This document shows positions 27,570-36,216 of a DNA stretch of 64,000 nt, piece after piece. The stretch comes from Sphingomonas_R arantia (GTDB lineage Bacteria; Pseudomonadota; Alphaproteobacteria; Sphingomonadales; Sphingomonadaceae): assembly GCF_042682045.1 (NCBI RefSeq), contig NZ_JBHUGS010000004.1, positions 186,001-250,000 on the forward strand, in the 5' to 3' direction. The position numbers and the translations under genes were made by a program. How positions within the stretch are numbered: position 1 is the stretch's first letter; each line of letters opens with the position of its first letter. Below the pieces are notes generated by a model that was given only the letters and a program-made list of their open reading frames with translations, did not search any database and was not told the origin of the DNA.

Positions 27570-27704
27570 ATCGGCACCCCCCGTGCGATTATGCGATCCT
27601 CTCCTACGGCCCGCGCATCAAAGCGTCTCGGTAGCCGGCTGTCGAGTCACAAAAGCTTAAAAAGGTTCCCGCAGAGTTGGGGGTTGTGTCGACGTCGTCC
27701 GTCC

Positions 27705-27746
27705 TACCCCCTGAAGGAGCGAATGCTCCTCGACTTCAAGGGGGTA
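27705..27746 (+). promoter_or_regulatory. strong hairpin over the receptor translation start
   Basis: TACCCCCT (27705-27712) pairs with AGGGGGTA (27739-27746), GAAG (27713-27716) with CTTC (27734-27737), and GAGC (27717-27720) with GCTC (27725-27728) around the loop gaat. The first ATG (27723) straddles the loop and the inner stem. Both candidate ribosome-binding sites (AAGGAG and AGGGGG) lie in the stem, so folding should hide them. Confidence 0.75.
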
Positions 27747-30700
27747 ATGATGTTCGACCGGAGCGGACGCGCGAGCCTGATCGCGCACGCCAGCAGTTTC
27801 GTCATCGCGACGACGATCGTCGCCAGTCCGGCGCTGGCGCAGGACATGCGGTTCGACATTCCGGCGCAGCCCGTCGGCAGCGCGTTGCAGGCCTTTTCGA
27901 AGCAGTCCGGATACCGCGTGCTGTTCCCCCCGCAGAGCGTCGGCACGGTGACGTCGCACCCGATCGCCGGCCGTTTTTCGAGCAGCGCGGTCCTGCGGAT
28001 GTTGTTGAAGGATACGCCGCTGACGATCGCGGCGATCAACGGGAAGGTCGTCGCGCTGACGGTCCGTCCGCCGGCGTCGGGGGTGGTGCCGGCGAGTCTG
28101 AGATCGGCAGCGCAACCATCGGGTTTCGCGGTGCAGGACGCGCCCGCGCCGCCGCCGGCCGCGGGCGAGGCGGAGGACGCGACGCCGCAGAGCGAGATCG
28201 TCGTGGTGGGGTCGCAGATCAAGGGCGCCAAGCTCAACGCCGCGTTGCCCGTGACGGTGATCGGGACGGCCGAGATCGAGGCCAGCGGTGCGGTGTCGGG
28301 CGACGAACTGTTCCGATCGGTGCCGCAGTTCGGCGACGTGACGTTCAACAGTAGTTATCTGCCGGGCAGCAGCAATTCGGCGCGCGGCGACGTGGGGTCG
28401 GTCAACTTGCGCAACCTGGGGATCGGCAACACGCTGGTACTGCTGAACGGACGGCGGGTCGTCACGCATCCGACGAGCCAGGCCAATACGCAGCTGGTGC
28501 CGGTGCTGAGCTACAACACCAACGCCATCCCGGTGAACGGGCTCGACCGGCTGGAGGTGCTGCGCGACGGGGCGGCGGCGATCTATGGCGCGGATGCGGT
28601 GGCGGGCGTCGTCAACACCGTGCTGAAGACCGATTTCGACGGCGGCGACATGTCGGTGCAATATGGCGGCGGGGAGGGGACCGGTTTCCGCGAAGTCAAC
28701 GCGAACGGGGTGTTCGGCAAGAATTTCGCCGAAGGTCGCGGGAACATCACGGTGTTCGCCAGCTACGACCACGGCACCGGGCTGGACACCACCGAACAGT
28801 CCTACACCGCGTCGTCCAACCGGACCGCGTTGTTCGCGGGCACCCGGTTCGAGGGGGCGACATCGCTCGACGGGCGGAGCGCGACGACGCCCTGGGCATC
28901 GTTGCAGACGCCGGCGGCATTCGGGACGGTGCGCCGCGGCACGACCGCGCTCACCAGTTCGTCGGGGCTGTTCCACATCCAGCCGACGACCAGCGCGAGC
29001 TGTCAGCTGGGGATCGGCAACGGCCTGTGCATCGACGACGGCGCGATCGCGACCGCGGGCGCGGACCGCAACCTTCGCCAGGATACCGCGGCGGCGGGCA
29101 CGTCGGTCCTGCCCCGGCTGGACCGCGTGAACCTGTTCGCCAGCGGTCATTACGACCTGGACGACAGCACGACGATGTTCTTCGAGGGTGGCTATTATCT
29201 CGGCAAGACGCATGCGGAGCAGAGTCCGATCTCGACGCTGACGTCGATCCCGATCACCGTTCCGGCGAGCAATTACTGGAACCCGTTCGGTGCCGCGGTC
29301 TTCGCCGACGGCACGATCAATCCGAACCGCGTGGCCGGCACCAACGTTCCGGCCGCCGGGCTGTCCGCCACGGTGCGCAGCTATGCCTTCACCGATTTCG
29401 GCAACATCGACGTCGACGTGAAGAACCAGCAGCTGCGCGGCCTGATCGGCTTCCGCGGCGAACATGCGGGCTGGAACTGGGAATCGGCGCTGAGCTATTC
29501 CGAGGCGACGGTGCGGGACGTCAGCGATAACATCTCGCTGACCGCGCTGGCCGCATCGCTCGCCAAGTCGACACCCGATGCGTATAATGTCTTCAACGGC
29601 GGGACGATCGACAACCCGTCGACCGGCGATGCGACGCCGAACAGTGCGGCCGTCATCGACGGTCTTCGCCAGAAGCTGGTGCGCTATACCAAGTCGACGC
29701 TCGGCACGTTCGATTTCCGCGTGTCGCGGCGTGATCTTCTGACGCTGCCCGGTGGCGATGTCGGATTCGCGGCCGGGATCGAGGCGCGGCGCGAAACGCA
29801 GCTCGACGACCGCGACCCGCGGATCGACGGGACGATCACCTATACCGACCCAGCGACGCAGGTCGTGTACGGCGATTTCGTCAATTCGAGCATCAATCCC
29901 GATACGGCGGGGCACCGCGAGGTCTTTTCCGCTTACGGAGAACTGGCGATCCCGGCGATCTCGCCCGAAATGGACGTGCCGTTGATCCGCAGCCTGGAAT
30001 TCCAGGTGGCCGGGCGTTTCGAGCGCTACAGCGATTTCGGCGACATCGCGGTGCCGAAGGTCGCGGGGGCGTGGGACCTGTTCAAGGGCGTCCGGCTGCG
30101 CGGGTCGTGGGCGAAGTCGTTCCGCGCGCCGAACCTGGAACAGACCAACGCGGCGCTCGTCACGCGCAGCAATACGCGCACCGACTACGCATTCTGCGAG
30201 GCGGACCTGCGCGCCGGCCGGATCACGAGCTTTTCCAACTGTGCCCGGTCGCAGCTGACGACGGCGCAGCGGGCCGGCAATCCGGACCTGGACCCGGAAC
30301 GCGCCAACACGATCTCGTTCGGCACCGTGATCGAACCGCCGTTGCCGACCGGGTTCGGCAATCTGACGCTGACCGCGGATTATTGGCAGGTGAAGCAGAC
30401 CGGGCTGGTCGGGATCTTCGGCGAGGGCAACGCGCTGATCCTCGACTATCTGCTGCGCCAGACCGGGCAGACCAACCCCAATGTCGTCCGCGCGGCGGTG
30501 ACGAGCGACGATATCGCGGCGTTCGCCGGGACCGGACTGACGCCGGCGGGGCAGGTGCTGTTCGTCAAGGACCAGTATGTGAACCTGTTGCCGCAGACGG
30601 TGCGCGGGCTCGACCTGAACCTGATCTACCGCACGCCGGAAACCAGCGTCGGTCGCTTCAACCTGTCGGTCAACGTCGCGCACCTGATCAAATTCTATCA

Positions 30701-31130
30701 GGATCCCTCGCCGGGCATCGCCGAACTGCTGGCGGCGCGTGACGCGGGGGAGATCAACGCGGGAACGACGATCACCGGCGGTGGCGACCTGAAGCGCCAG
30801 AACGGGCGGCCGGCCTGGAAATGGTCGGGGTCGCTCACCTGGTCGCTGGGCAATGTGACGGTCGGCGGCTTCACATCCTATATTGGCAGCGTCGAGGACA
30901 CCAACCTGATCGATTCCGCGGGGTCGCCCTGGGTAGTCGACGATCAGGTGACCGGTAACCTCTACGTCGATTATCGCTTCACCAGCGGGGCGCTGGACGG
31001 GACCAGCGTGCGGGTCGGCGTGCGGAACCTGACCGACGAGAAGCCGTCGCTGTCGTCGGACGGGTATCTCGGCACGTTGTACACGCCCGTGGCGCGTTAC
31101 TGGTACGCCAACATCCGGCACCGGTTCTGA
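27723..31130 (+). CDS. large TonB-dependent receptor with STN signalling domain
   Basis: The product is about 1135 residues from ATG 27723, or 1126 from ATG 27750. After a signal peptide ending SPALAQD comes a secretin/TonB short N-terminal domain (FDIPAQPVGSALQAFSKQSG, about 45-115), which in FecA-type receptors talks to FecR. A plug follows (LPVTVIGTAEIEASGAVSGD, GLDRLEVLRDGAAAIYGADA, VAGVVNTVLKTDFDGGDM) and then a long barrel ending in Phe (ANIRHRF). The plug resembles the Sphingomonas/Caulobacter receptors for peptides or sugars rather than siderophores. The frame is open for more than 1.3 kb upstream, but that part is antisense to fecI/fecR. Three exported enzymes follow in the same direction. 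Confidence 0.9.
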   Translation: MLLDFKGVMMFDRSGRASLIAHASSFVIATTIVASPALAQDMRFDIPAQPVGSALQAFSKQSGYRVLFPPQSVGTVTSHPIAGRFSSSAVLRMLLKDTPLTIAAINGKVVALTVRPPASGVVPASLRSAAQPSGFAVQDAPAPPPAAGEAEDATPQSEIVVVGSQIKGAKLNAALPVTVIGTAEIEASGAVSGDELFRSVPQFGDVTFNSSYLPGSSNSARGDVGSVNLRNLGIGNTLVLLNGRRVVTHPTSQANTQLVPVLSYNTNAIPVNGLDRLEVLRDGAAAIYGADAVAGVVNTVLKTDFDGGDMSVQYGGGEGTGFREVNANGVFGKNFAEGRGNITVFASYDHGTGLDTTEQSYTASSNRTALFAGTRFEGATSLDGRSATTPWASLQTPAAFGTVRRGTTALTSSSGLFHIQPTTSASCQLGIGNGLCIDDGAIATAGADRNLRQDTAAAGTSVLPRLDRVNLFASGHYDLDDSTTMFFEGGYYLGKTHAEQSPISTLTSIPITVPASNYWNPFGAAVFADGTINPNRVAGTNVPAAGLSATVRSYAFTDFGNIDVDVKNQQLRGLIGFRGEHAGWNWESALSYSEATVRDVSDNISLTALAASLAKSTPDAYNVFNGGTIDNPSTGDATPNSAAVIDGLRQKLVRYTKSTLGTFDFRVSRRDLLTLPGGDVGFAAGIEARRETQLDDRDPRIDGTITYTDPATQVVYGDFVNSSINPDTAGHREVFSAYGELAIPAISPEMDVPLIRSLEFQVAGRFERYSDFGDIAVPKVAGAWDLFKGVRLRGSWAKSFRAPNLEQTNAALVTRSNTRTDYAFCEADLRAGRITSFSNCARSQLTTAQRAGNPDLDPERANTISFGTVIEPPLPTGFGNLTLTADYWQVKQTGLVGIFGEGNALILDYLLRQTGQTNPNVVRAAVTSDDIAAFAGTGLTPAGQVLFVKDQYVNLLPQTVRGLDLNLIYRTPETSVGRFNLSVNVAHLIKFYQDPSPGIAELLAARDAGEINAGTTITGGGDLKRQNGRPAWKWSGSLTWSLGNVTVGGFTSYIGSVEDTNLIDSAGSPWVVDDQVTGNLYVDYRFTSGALDGTSVRVGVRNLTDEKPSLSSDGYLGTLYTPVARYWYANIRHRF

Positions 31131-31194
31131 TCCGGTGCGCGCTGTCGAGGGTCGCCCACTTCACCCGTCCTGCCGTTGCGAAGGAGATCGTCCG

Positions 31195-32985
31195 ATGACC
31201 GAACGTAGGACCCGTATCGCCCTGCTGCTGGCCGGCGCGGTGGTGCTGGCGTCGCCCGTCGGTGCGGCACCCAAGGGCGCAGTGGTCGCGATCGTCGGGG
31301 CGACGGTGTTCGACGGCACCGGGGCCGCGCCGCGCGCCGCGACGGTGATCATCGAGAACGGCCGGATCCGGCAGGTCGGTGCGGGCCTGACGCCGCCGCG
31401 GGGGGCGACGGTGATCGACGCGCGGGGCAAGGCGCTGCTGCCCGGCTTCTACGACCTGCACACGCACTGGACGCCGGCGGGGAACCCGGCGACGACGCCG
31501 CAGATCGCGACCGCCTATGTCGCCGCCGGTGTCACGACGGTGAACGATTTCCACGAACAGCCCGAATCCTACGCGCCGCGCCGTGCCTGGTTGTCGACGC
31601 TGGTCGCGCCGCACGTCAATTTCGCCGCGCGGATCAGTACGCCCGGTGGGCATGGCGCGGACTGGGGCGACCAGTCGACGACGATCTGGATCAACACGCC
31701 GGACGCCGCGCGCGCCGCGATCGCGAAGCTGAAGCCGTACCAGCCCGACCTGATCAAGGCGTTCACCGACGGGTGGCGTTACGGCCTGTCGCCCGACAAT
31801 ACGAGCATGGACGAGTGGACGCTGCGCGCGCTGACCGATGCGGCGCACAAGGAGGGGCTGGAGGTTCTGACCCATACCGTGACGGTCGATCGCGGTGCGA
31901 TCGCGGCGCGGGCCGGTGTGGATGCGCTGGCCCACGGTCTTCAGGATCGCGAACTGGATCCCAAGGCGCTGTTCGACATCTCCGCGTCGAAGATGGCGCT
32001 GGCCCCGACGCTGGCGGTCTATGAACCGAACAAGCCCGGCAGCCCGCCGCTCGACCGCACCGATCCGAAGGTCGCGCCGCGCTTCGTCAAGTTCGGCTAT
32101 GCGCTGAAGAATGTGAAGACGATGTACGATGCGGGCGTCCGGGTCGGGCTCGGCACCGATGCCGGGATGCCGGGGACGCCGCACGGCCGGTCGACGCTGC
32201 GCGAGATGGAGCTGCTGGTGCAGGCCGGGTTGACCCCGACGCAGGCGCTCGTCGCCGCGACATCGGCCAGTGCCCGGATCATGCATCAGGACGGCGACCG
32301 TGGCACGATCGCGCCGGGCCAGCGCGCCGACATCGTCCTGATCGACGGCAAGCCGTGGGACCGGATCGCCGATGTCCACAAGGTGTCGCAGGTGCTGATC
32401 GACGGCAGGCCGGTCTATGGCACCGGGGCGCCCGCGCTGCCCGCCGCGAACCTGCGCACGCAGCTTGCGTCGGTGACGATCGGGCGGCTGGTCGACGATT
32501 TCGAGCGCGCCGACCAGCGATCGTCGCTCGATACGCTGCGGCTCGAAACGCCGGACGGCGGGATGGACCGGTCGCTGGAAATCTCGCAGGTCGTGCCGCG
32601 CGACGATGGCGGGCACGCATTGTCCGTCTCGGCCAAGCTGAGCATCAAGGAGGACCCCTATGCCGGCGTCGCCATCCCGCTGACGCGCGGATCGGTGCAG
32701 GGCGTCGATCTGCGCGGCTATACCGGCGTGCGCGTCGATATTCGCGGCGACGGCGCCTACGCGCTGAAGCTGAACGGGTTCGGTCGCAGCTGGACCGCGC
32801 CAGTCAAGGCCGCGAGCGGGTGGACGACGGTCGACGTGCCGTTCAGCGCGTTGAAACCCGTCGCGATGGGTAAACGCGCAGGCACGCCGTGGACCGCGGA
32901 CGGCATCGTCCAGGTCGAACTCGGCGCGACGCGCGATCCAGGCGAGCGGATCTGGATGCAGATCGACAATGTCCGCTTCTATTGA
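31195..32985 (+). CDS. exported amidohydrolase with C-terminal CIA30-like domain
   Basis: The 596-residue protein has a signal peptide (TERRTRIALLLAGAVVLASP, then VGAA) and an amidohydrolase TIM barrel of the imidazolonepropionase/prolidase-like type. FYDLHTHW gives the metal HxH pair, EVLTHTV and DALAHGL supply further His, and GLGTDAGMPG gives the catalytic Asp. From about residue 435 (VDDFERADQRSSLDTLRLET to the end QIDNVRFY) a beta-sandwich of the CIA30 type is attached, possibly binding a ligand or surface. AAGGAG precedes the ATG. It lies 64 bases after the receptor. A cyclic or N-acyl amide substrate in the periplasm is inferred. Confidence 0.85.
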   Translation: MTERRTRIALLLAGAVVLASPVGAAPKGAVVAIVGATVFDGTGAAPRAATVIIENGRIRQVGAGLTPPRGATVIDARGKALLPGFYDLHTHWTPAGNPATTPQIATAYVAAGVTTVNDFHEQPESYAPRRAWLSTLVAPHVNFAARISTPGGHGADWGDQSTTIWINTPDAARAAIAKLKPYQPDLIKAFTDGWRYGLSPDNTSMDEWTLRALTDAAHKEGLEVLTHTVTVDRGAIAARAGVDALAHGLQDRELDPKALFDISASKMALAPTLAVYEPNKPGSPPLDRTDPKVAPRFVKFGYALKNVKTMYDAGVRVGLGTDAGMPGTPHGRSTLREMELLVQAGLTPTQALVAATSASARIMHQDGDRGTIAPGQRADIVLIDGKPWDRIADVHKVSQVLIDGRPVYGTGAPALPAANLRTQLASVTIGRLVDDFERADQRSSLDTLRLETPDGGMDRSLEISQVVPRDDGGHALSVSAKLSIKEDPYAGVAIPLTRGSVQGVDLRGYTGVRVDIRGDGAYALKLNGFGRSWTAPVKAASGWTTVDVPFSALKPVAMGKRAGTPWTADGIVQVELGATRDPGERIWMQIDNVRFY

Positions 32986-33038
32986 CCGACACCCGAAATG
33001 CCGTTCGGAATGGTCACGAAACTCGATTGGGGGGACTG

Positions 33039-34265
33039 ATGCGTAGGATCGTTGCCATTCTGTTTGCCGTGCCGCTGATCGTCGGCGCGGCGCCCGATCC
33101 CAGGACGGCGCGTGCGGTGCATGACCGCGCGATCGTGCTCGATACGCATTTCGACACGCCGGCCAATCTGGGGCGGGCCGGGTGGAGCATCATGGACCGT
33201 CACGACGTGGCGACGACGGGCGACCAGGTCGACGTGCCGCGGATGGTAGAGGGCGGTGTCGATGGCGGGTTCTTCGCGATCTACACCGCGCAGGGGCCGC
33301 GGACGCCGGAGGGCGACCGGGCGGCGCGCGACGCGGCGCTGGTCCGCGCGGTGCAGATCCGCGAGATGGTCGCCGCGCACCCGGACGTGTTCCGGCTGAC
33401 GACGACCTCGGCCGAGGCACGCGCGGCGGTGGCGGCGCGCAAGCGGTTCGTGTTCATGAGCATGGAGAACGGGTACCCGTTCGAGGCGGACCTGACGCTG
33501 ATGCGGACGTTCCAGCGGCTGGGCGTGACGATGATGAGCCCGGTGCATTTCCGGGACAACGACCTGGCGGACAGCGCGACCGACAAGCCCGAATGGAACG
33601 GGCTGAGCGAGACGGGGCGTGCGTTCGTCGCGGAGGCGAACCGGCTGGGGATCGTGATCGACGCGTCGCACAGTTCGGACCTGGCGCTGCGCCAGATGAT
33701 CGCGCAGTCGAAGGCCCCGATCATCCTGTCGCATTCGGGCGTGCGCGGGGTGTTCGACCATCCGCGCAACGTGAGCGACGCGGACCTGCGGCTGCTCGCG
33801 GCGAAAGGCGGCGTGGTGCAGGTCAATGCGTTCAACGGATATATGGTGCCGCAGCCGAAGATCGCCGAGCGCGAGGCGGCCATCAAGGCGCTGATGACGG
33901 GGATCGACCCCGCCAAGGCAACCGATGCCGATCGGCGCAAGGTGCTGGCGGGGCGCAAGGCGATCGACGCGCGATGGCCGGTGCCGAAGGCGCGGTTCGA
34001 CGACGTGATGAAGCACCTGTTCCACGCGATCGCGGTGGCCGGGATCGACCATGTCGGGATGAGCGGCGATTTCGATGGCGGCGGCGGGGTCGAGGGGTTC
34101 GACGACGTGTCCGATTATCCGAAGGTCAGCGCGGCGTTGCTGGCCCGCGGGTTCAGCGCGGCCGACGTGGCGAAGGTCTGGGGCGGCAACGCGTTGCGCG
34201 TGCTCGACGAGGCGCAGCGGCGGGCCGAACCGGGGGTGAAGCCGGTGATCCCGGTGACCGGCTGA
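33039..34265 (+). CDS. exported M19 membrane dipeptidase
   Basis: The 408-residue zinc dipeptidase belongs to the renal-dipeptidase family. The metal ligands are visible: LDTHFDTP near residue 34 (His, Asp), SMENGYPF (bridging Glu), and DASHSSD and SHSGVRGVFDHPRN (two His). GIDHVGMSGDFDGGGG supplies the C-terminal Asp. A short signal peptide (MRRIVAILFAVPLIVGAA) sends it to the periplasm. Family members accept dipeptides with a D-residue at the C-terminal side and dehydropeptides. It follows the amidohydrolase by 53 bases. Its stop codon overlaps a possible ATG of the aminotransferase frame at 34265. Confidence 0.9.
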   Translation: MRRIVAILFAVPLIVGAAPDPRTARAVHDRAIVLDTHFDTPANLGRAGWSIMDRHDVATTGDQVDVPRMVEGGVDGGFFAIYTAQGPRTPEGDRAARDAALVRAVQIREMVAAHPDVFRLTTTSAEARAAVAARKRFVFMSMENGYPFEADLTLMRTFQRLGVTMMSPVHFRDNDLADSATDKPEWNGLSETGRAFVAEANRLGIVIDASHSSDLALRQMIAQSKAPIILSHSGVRGVFDHPRNVSDADLRLLAAKGGVVQVNAFNGYMVPQPKIAEREAAIKALMTGIDPAKATDADRRKVLAGRKAIDARWPVPKARFDDVMKHLFHAIAVAGIDHVGMSGDFDGGGGVEGFDDVSDYPKVSAALLARGFSAADVAKVWGGNALRVLDEAQRRAEPGVKPVIPVTG

Positions 34266-34303
34266 TGCTCCGTCCATCTCTGTCCCCGAGCGAGGATAAT
34301 GCC

Positions 34304-35473
34304 ATGACCGAAGCGACCGTGCTGCCCGAGGAAGCCCGCGACGATTTGCTCGACCGTGGTTACACGCGGCGCCAGCTGGCGCGGGTGGGGAGCGTTTTCG
34401 GAGCGGGCGCGGTCGCCGCCGCGTTCGGGCGGCCGGCCTGGGCGTCGGGCGGCGTCCCCGATCCGGCGCCGACCGCGAAGGTGCGGATCGGATCGAACGA
34501 ATGCTGGGCCGGGCCGCTGCTGCCGGGTCAGCGCGCGGCGCAGAAGATCGTCGCGAGCAGCAACCGCTATGCCCCGCACGACGAGCGCAACGATTTCCTG
34601 AAGGCGGTGATGGCGGTCGAGGGCGTGCCCTATGACCATATTGCGCCGTGGCCGGGATCGAGCGATCCGCTGTCGCGGGCGATCGTGAGCTTCTGTTCGC
34701 CGCAGCGCGGGCTGGTGACCGCGGACCCGACGTTCGAACTGGCCGGGCGGACGGCGGACTGGCTGGGCGCGCCGGTCAAGCGCGTGCCGTTGAGGGCGGA
34801 TTATGCGCACGATGTCCGCGCGATGCTGGCGGCGGACCCGAATGCCGGGGTCTATTATGTCTGCACGCCGAACAATCCGACGGGGACGACCACGCCGGTT
34901 GCCGACATTGCCTGGCTGATCGCCAACAAGCCGGCCGGTTCGGTGGTGCTGGTCGACGAGGCCTATACGCATTTCGCGGGCGTGCCGGTGGCGTCGCCGC
35001 TGGTGGCGCAGGGCCGCGACGTGATCGTGTTGCGGACGTTTTCGAAGATCTTCGGCATGGCGGGGATGCGGATGGGCTTCACGATGGCGCGGCCGGACCT
35101 GCTGGCGAAGATGATGCGCTATGACGGCGGGATGCAGTCCGGCGCGTTGCCGCTGCCGTCGCTGGCCTGCGCGACGGCGAGCCTGACCGCAGCCCCGCTG
35201 ATCGCCGCGCGACGGACCGAGATGGAGGAGGCGCGGGGGATCGCGCTCGACCACCTGCGCGCGCGGCGGGTCGCGGTGAAGCCGACCAATGCGAACATGT
35301 TCATGATCGATTGGAAGACGCGATCGGCCAAGGACGCGCAGACCGCGTTCCGCGCGCAAAGCGTGGAGATCGGGCGGTCGTGGCCGATCTGGCCGACCGT
35401 ATCGCGGGTGACGGTGGGATCGGCCGCGGAGATGAAGGCGTTCTGCGTCGCGCTGGACAAGGTGCTGGCCTGA
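34304..35473 (+). CDS. Tat-exported PLP-dependent aminotransferase (HisC-like)
   Basis: The 389-residue class I/II aminotransferase resembles histidinol-phosphate aminotransferases. It has IRIGSNECWAGP-type opening residues, YVCTPNNPTGT, VVLVDEAYTHF (PLP Asp and Tyr) and RTFSKIFGMAGMRMGF with the PLP Lys. Unusually, the N-terminus has a twin-arginine motif (YTRRQLARVGSVFGAGAVAA then FGRPAWA, about 20-47), so the enzyme is predicted to be exported with PLP already bound. A GAGGA box favours ATG 34304 over 34265. It ends the run of exported hydrolases. Its amino acceptor in the periplasm is unknown. It is unlikely to be the biosynthetic HisC. Confidence 0.8.
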   Translation: MTEATVLPEEARDDLLDRGYTRRQLARVGSVFGAGAVAAAFGRPAWASGGVPDPAPTAKVRIGSNECWAGPLLPGQRAAQKIVASSNRYAPHDERNDFLKAVMAVEGVPYDHIAPWPGSSDPLSRAIVSFCSPQRGLVTADPTFELAGRTADWLGAPVKRVPLRADYAHDVRAMLAADPNAGVYYVCTPNNPTGTTTPVADIAWLIANKPAGSVVLVDEAYTHFAGVPVASPLVAQGRDVIVLRTFSKIFGMAGMRMGFTMARPDLLAKMMRYDGGMQSGALPLPSLACATASLTAAPLIAARRTEMEEARGIALDHLRARRVAVKPTNANMFMIDWKTRSAKDAQTAFRAQSVEIGRSWPIWPTVSRVTVGSAAEMKAFCVALDKVLA

Positions 35474-35495
35474 CGCGCCGGCGCGGGAGTGCCGG

Positions 35496-36203
35496 TCAGA
35501 AGCGCATCGGTTTCACGGTCGTACCGCTCTTGACCAGATAGTCCACGGGGCGGGCGGGGTCGATCGGTTGCTGCCAGTCGGCACCGGCGTAGAGGCGCTT
35601 GGCCGGCAGGTCGCGGCAGTCGGCGCCGGCCGCGTCGCACTGGCGGCCGCGGTACAGCTCCACGCTCGTGCTGCCGGCGTTGGTGAGCGTCATGGTGGTG
35701 CCGGCGCGGCGGGCGGTGATGGTGTCGGTCAGGACGGCGGGGCGGACGATGACGAGCATGTCGTAGCCGACCAGCACCTTCAACGCCGATCCGGACACCG
35801 CGAGTTCGCCGACGACGGGCTTCACGGTTACGCGGTAGATCCGGTCGCGCGGGCTGCGCGGCAGGATGGCGGCGATGCGGATCAGCTTCCGCTCGCCCGG
35901 TTCGAGGATCATCTTCTGCGGGGTGACGAGCAGCCCGCTGGCCGCGGGATCGTTACTGGCGACGCGGCGCTCCTGCGGTGTGCCGGGGTCGAGGATGCTG
36001 GCCGGTTCGGCGACGACGTACATGCGCTCCTCGCCATTGTTGAACGCCTCGACATCCGCACGTGGCGGACCGGCGGGCATGAGATCGAGCACGACCTGGC
36101 TCAGCACAAGCTCCGCACCGGCGGGGGCGGCCATGAGGCCGAGCGCCGCGCCGGCCAGCATGAGAAGGCGGTAGCGCCGCCGCGGACCGTACTTCATCGT
36201 CAT
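35496..36203 (-). CDS. periplasmic pilus chaperone
   Basis: The 235-residue protein is a PapD-like chaperone that caps pilus subunits and delivers them to the usher. It has a signal peptide (RRRYRLLMLAGAALGLMAAP, then AGA), the N-terminal Ig domain opening ([20 protein letters not shown]), PQKMILEPGERKLIRI as the exposed F1/G1 region that donates a strand to subunits, and DRIYRVTVKPVVGE. Cys appear in RQCDAAGADCRDLPA near the end. It starts 13 bases after the usher stop, in the same direction, and is the last gene of the operon. Confidence 0.85.
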   Translation of the reverse strand: MTMKYGPRRRYRLLMLAGAALGLMAAPAGAELVLSQVVLDLMPAGPPRADVEAFNNGEERMYVVAEPASILDPGTPQERRVASNDPAASGLLVTPQKMILEPGERKLIRIAAILPRSPRDRIYRVTVKPVVGELAVSGSALKVLVGYDMLVIVRPAVLTDTITARRAGTTMTLTNAGSTSVELYRGRQCDAAGADCRDLPAKRLYAGADWQQPIDPARPVDYLVKSGTTVKPMRF

Positions 36204-36216
36204 ACCTGTTCCCCCG

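Noticed and set aside
26388..27722. In-frame extension of the STN receptor by about 445 residues upstream
   Set aside because: The stretch is antisense to fecI and fecR, and a signal peptide begins only after the hairpin, so the receptor starts at 27723 or 27750.
26976..31130. A lasso-peptide cluster, since FecI/FecR and receptors sometimes border such clusters
   Set aside because: No precursor peptide, B/C maturation enzyme or S9-type isopeptidase is present near the receptor.
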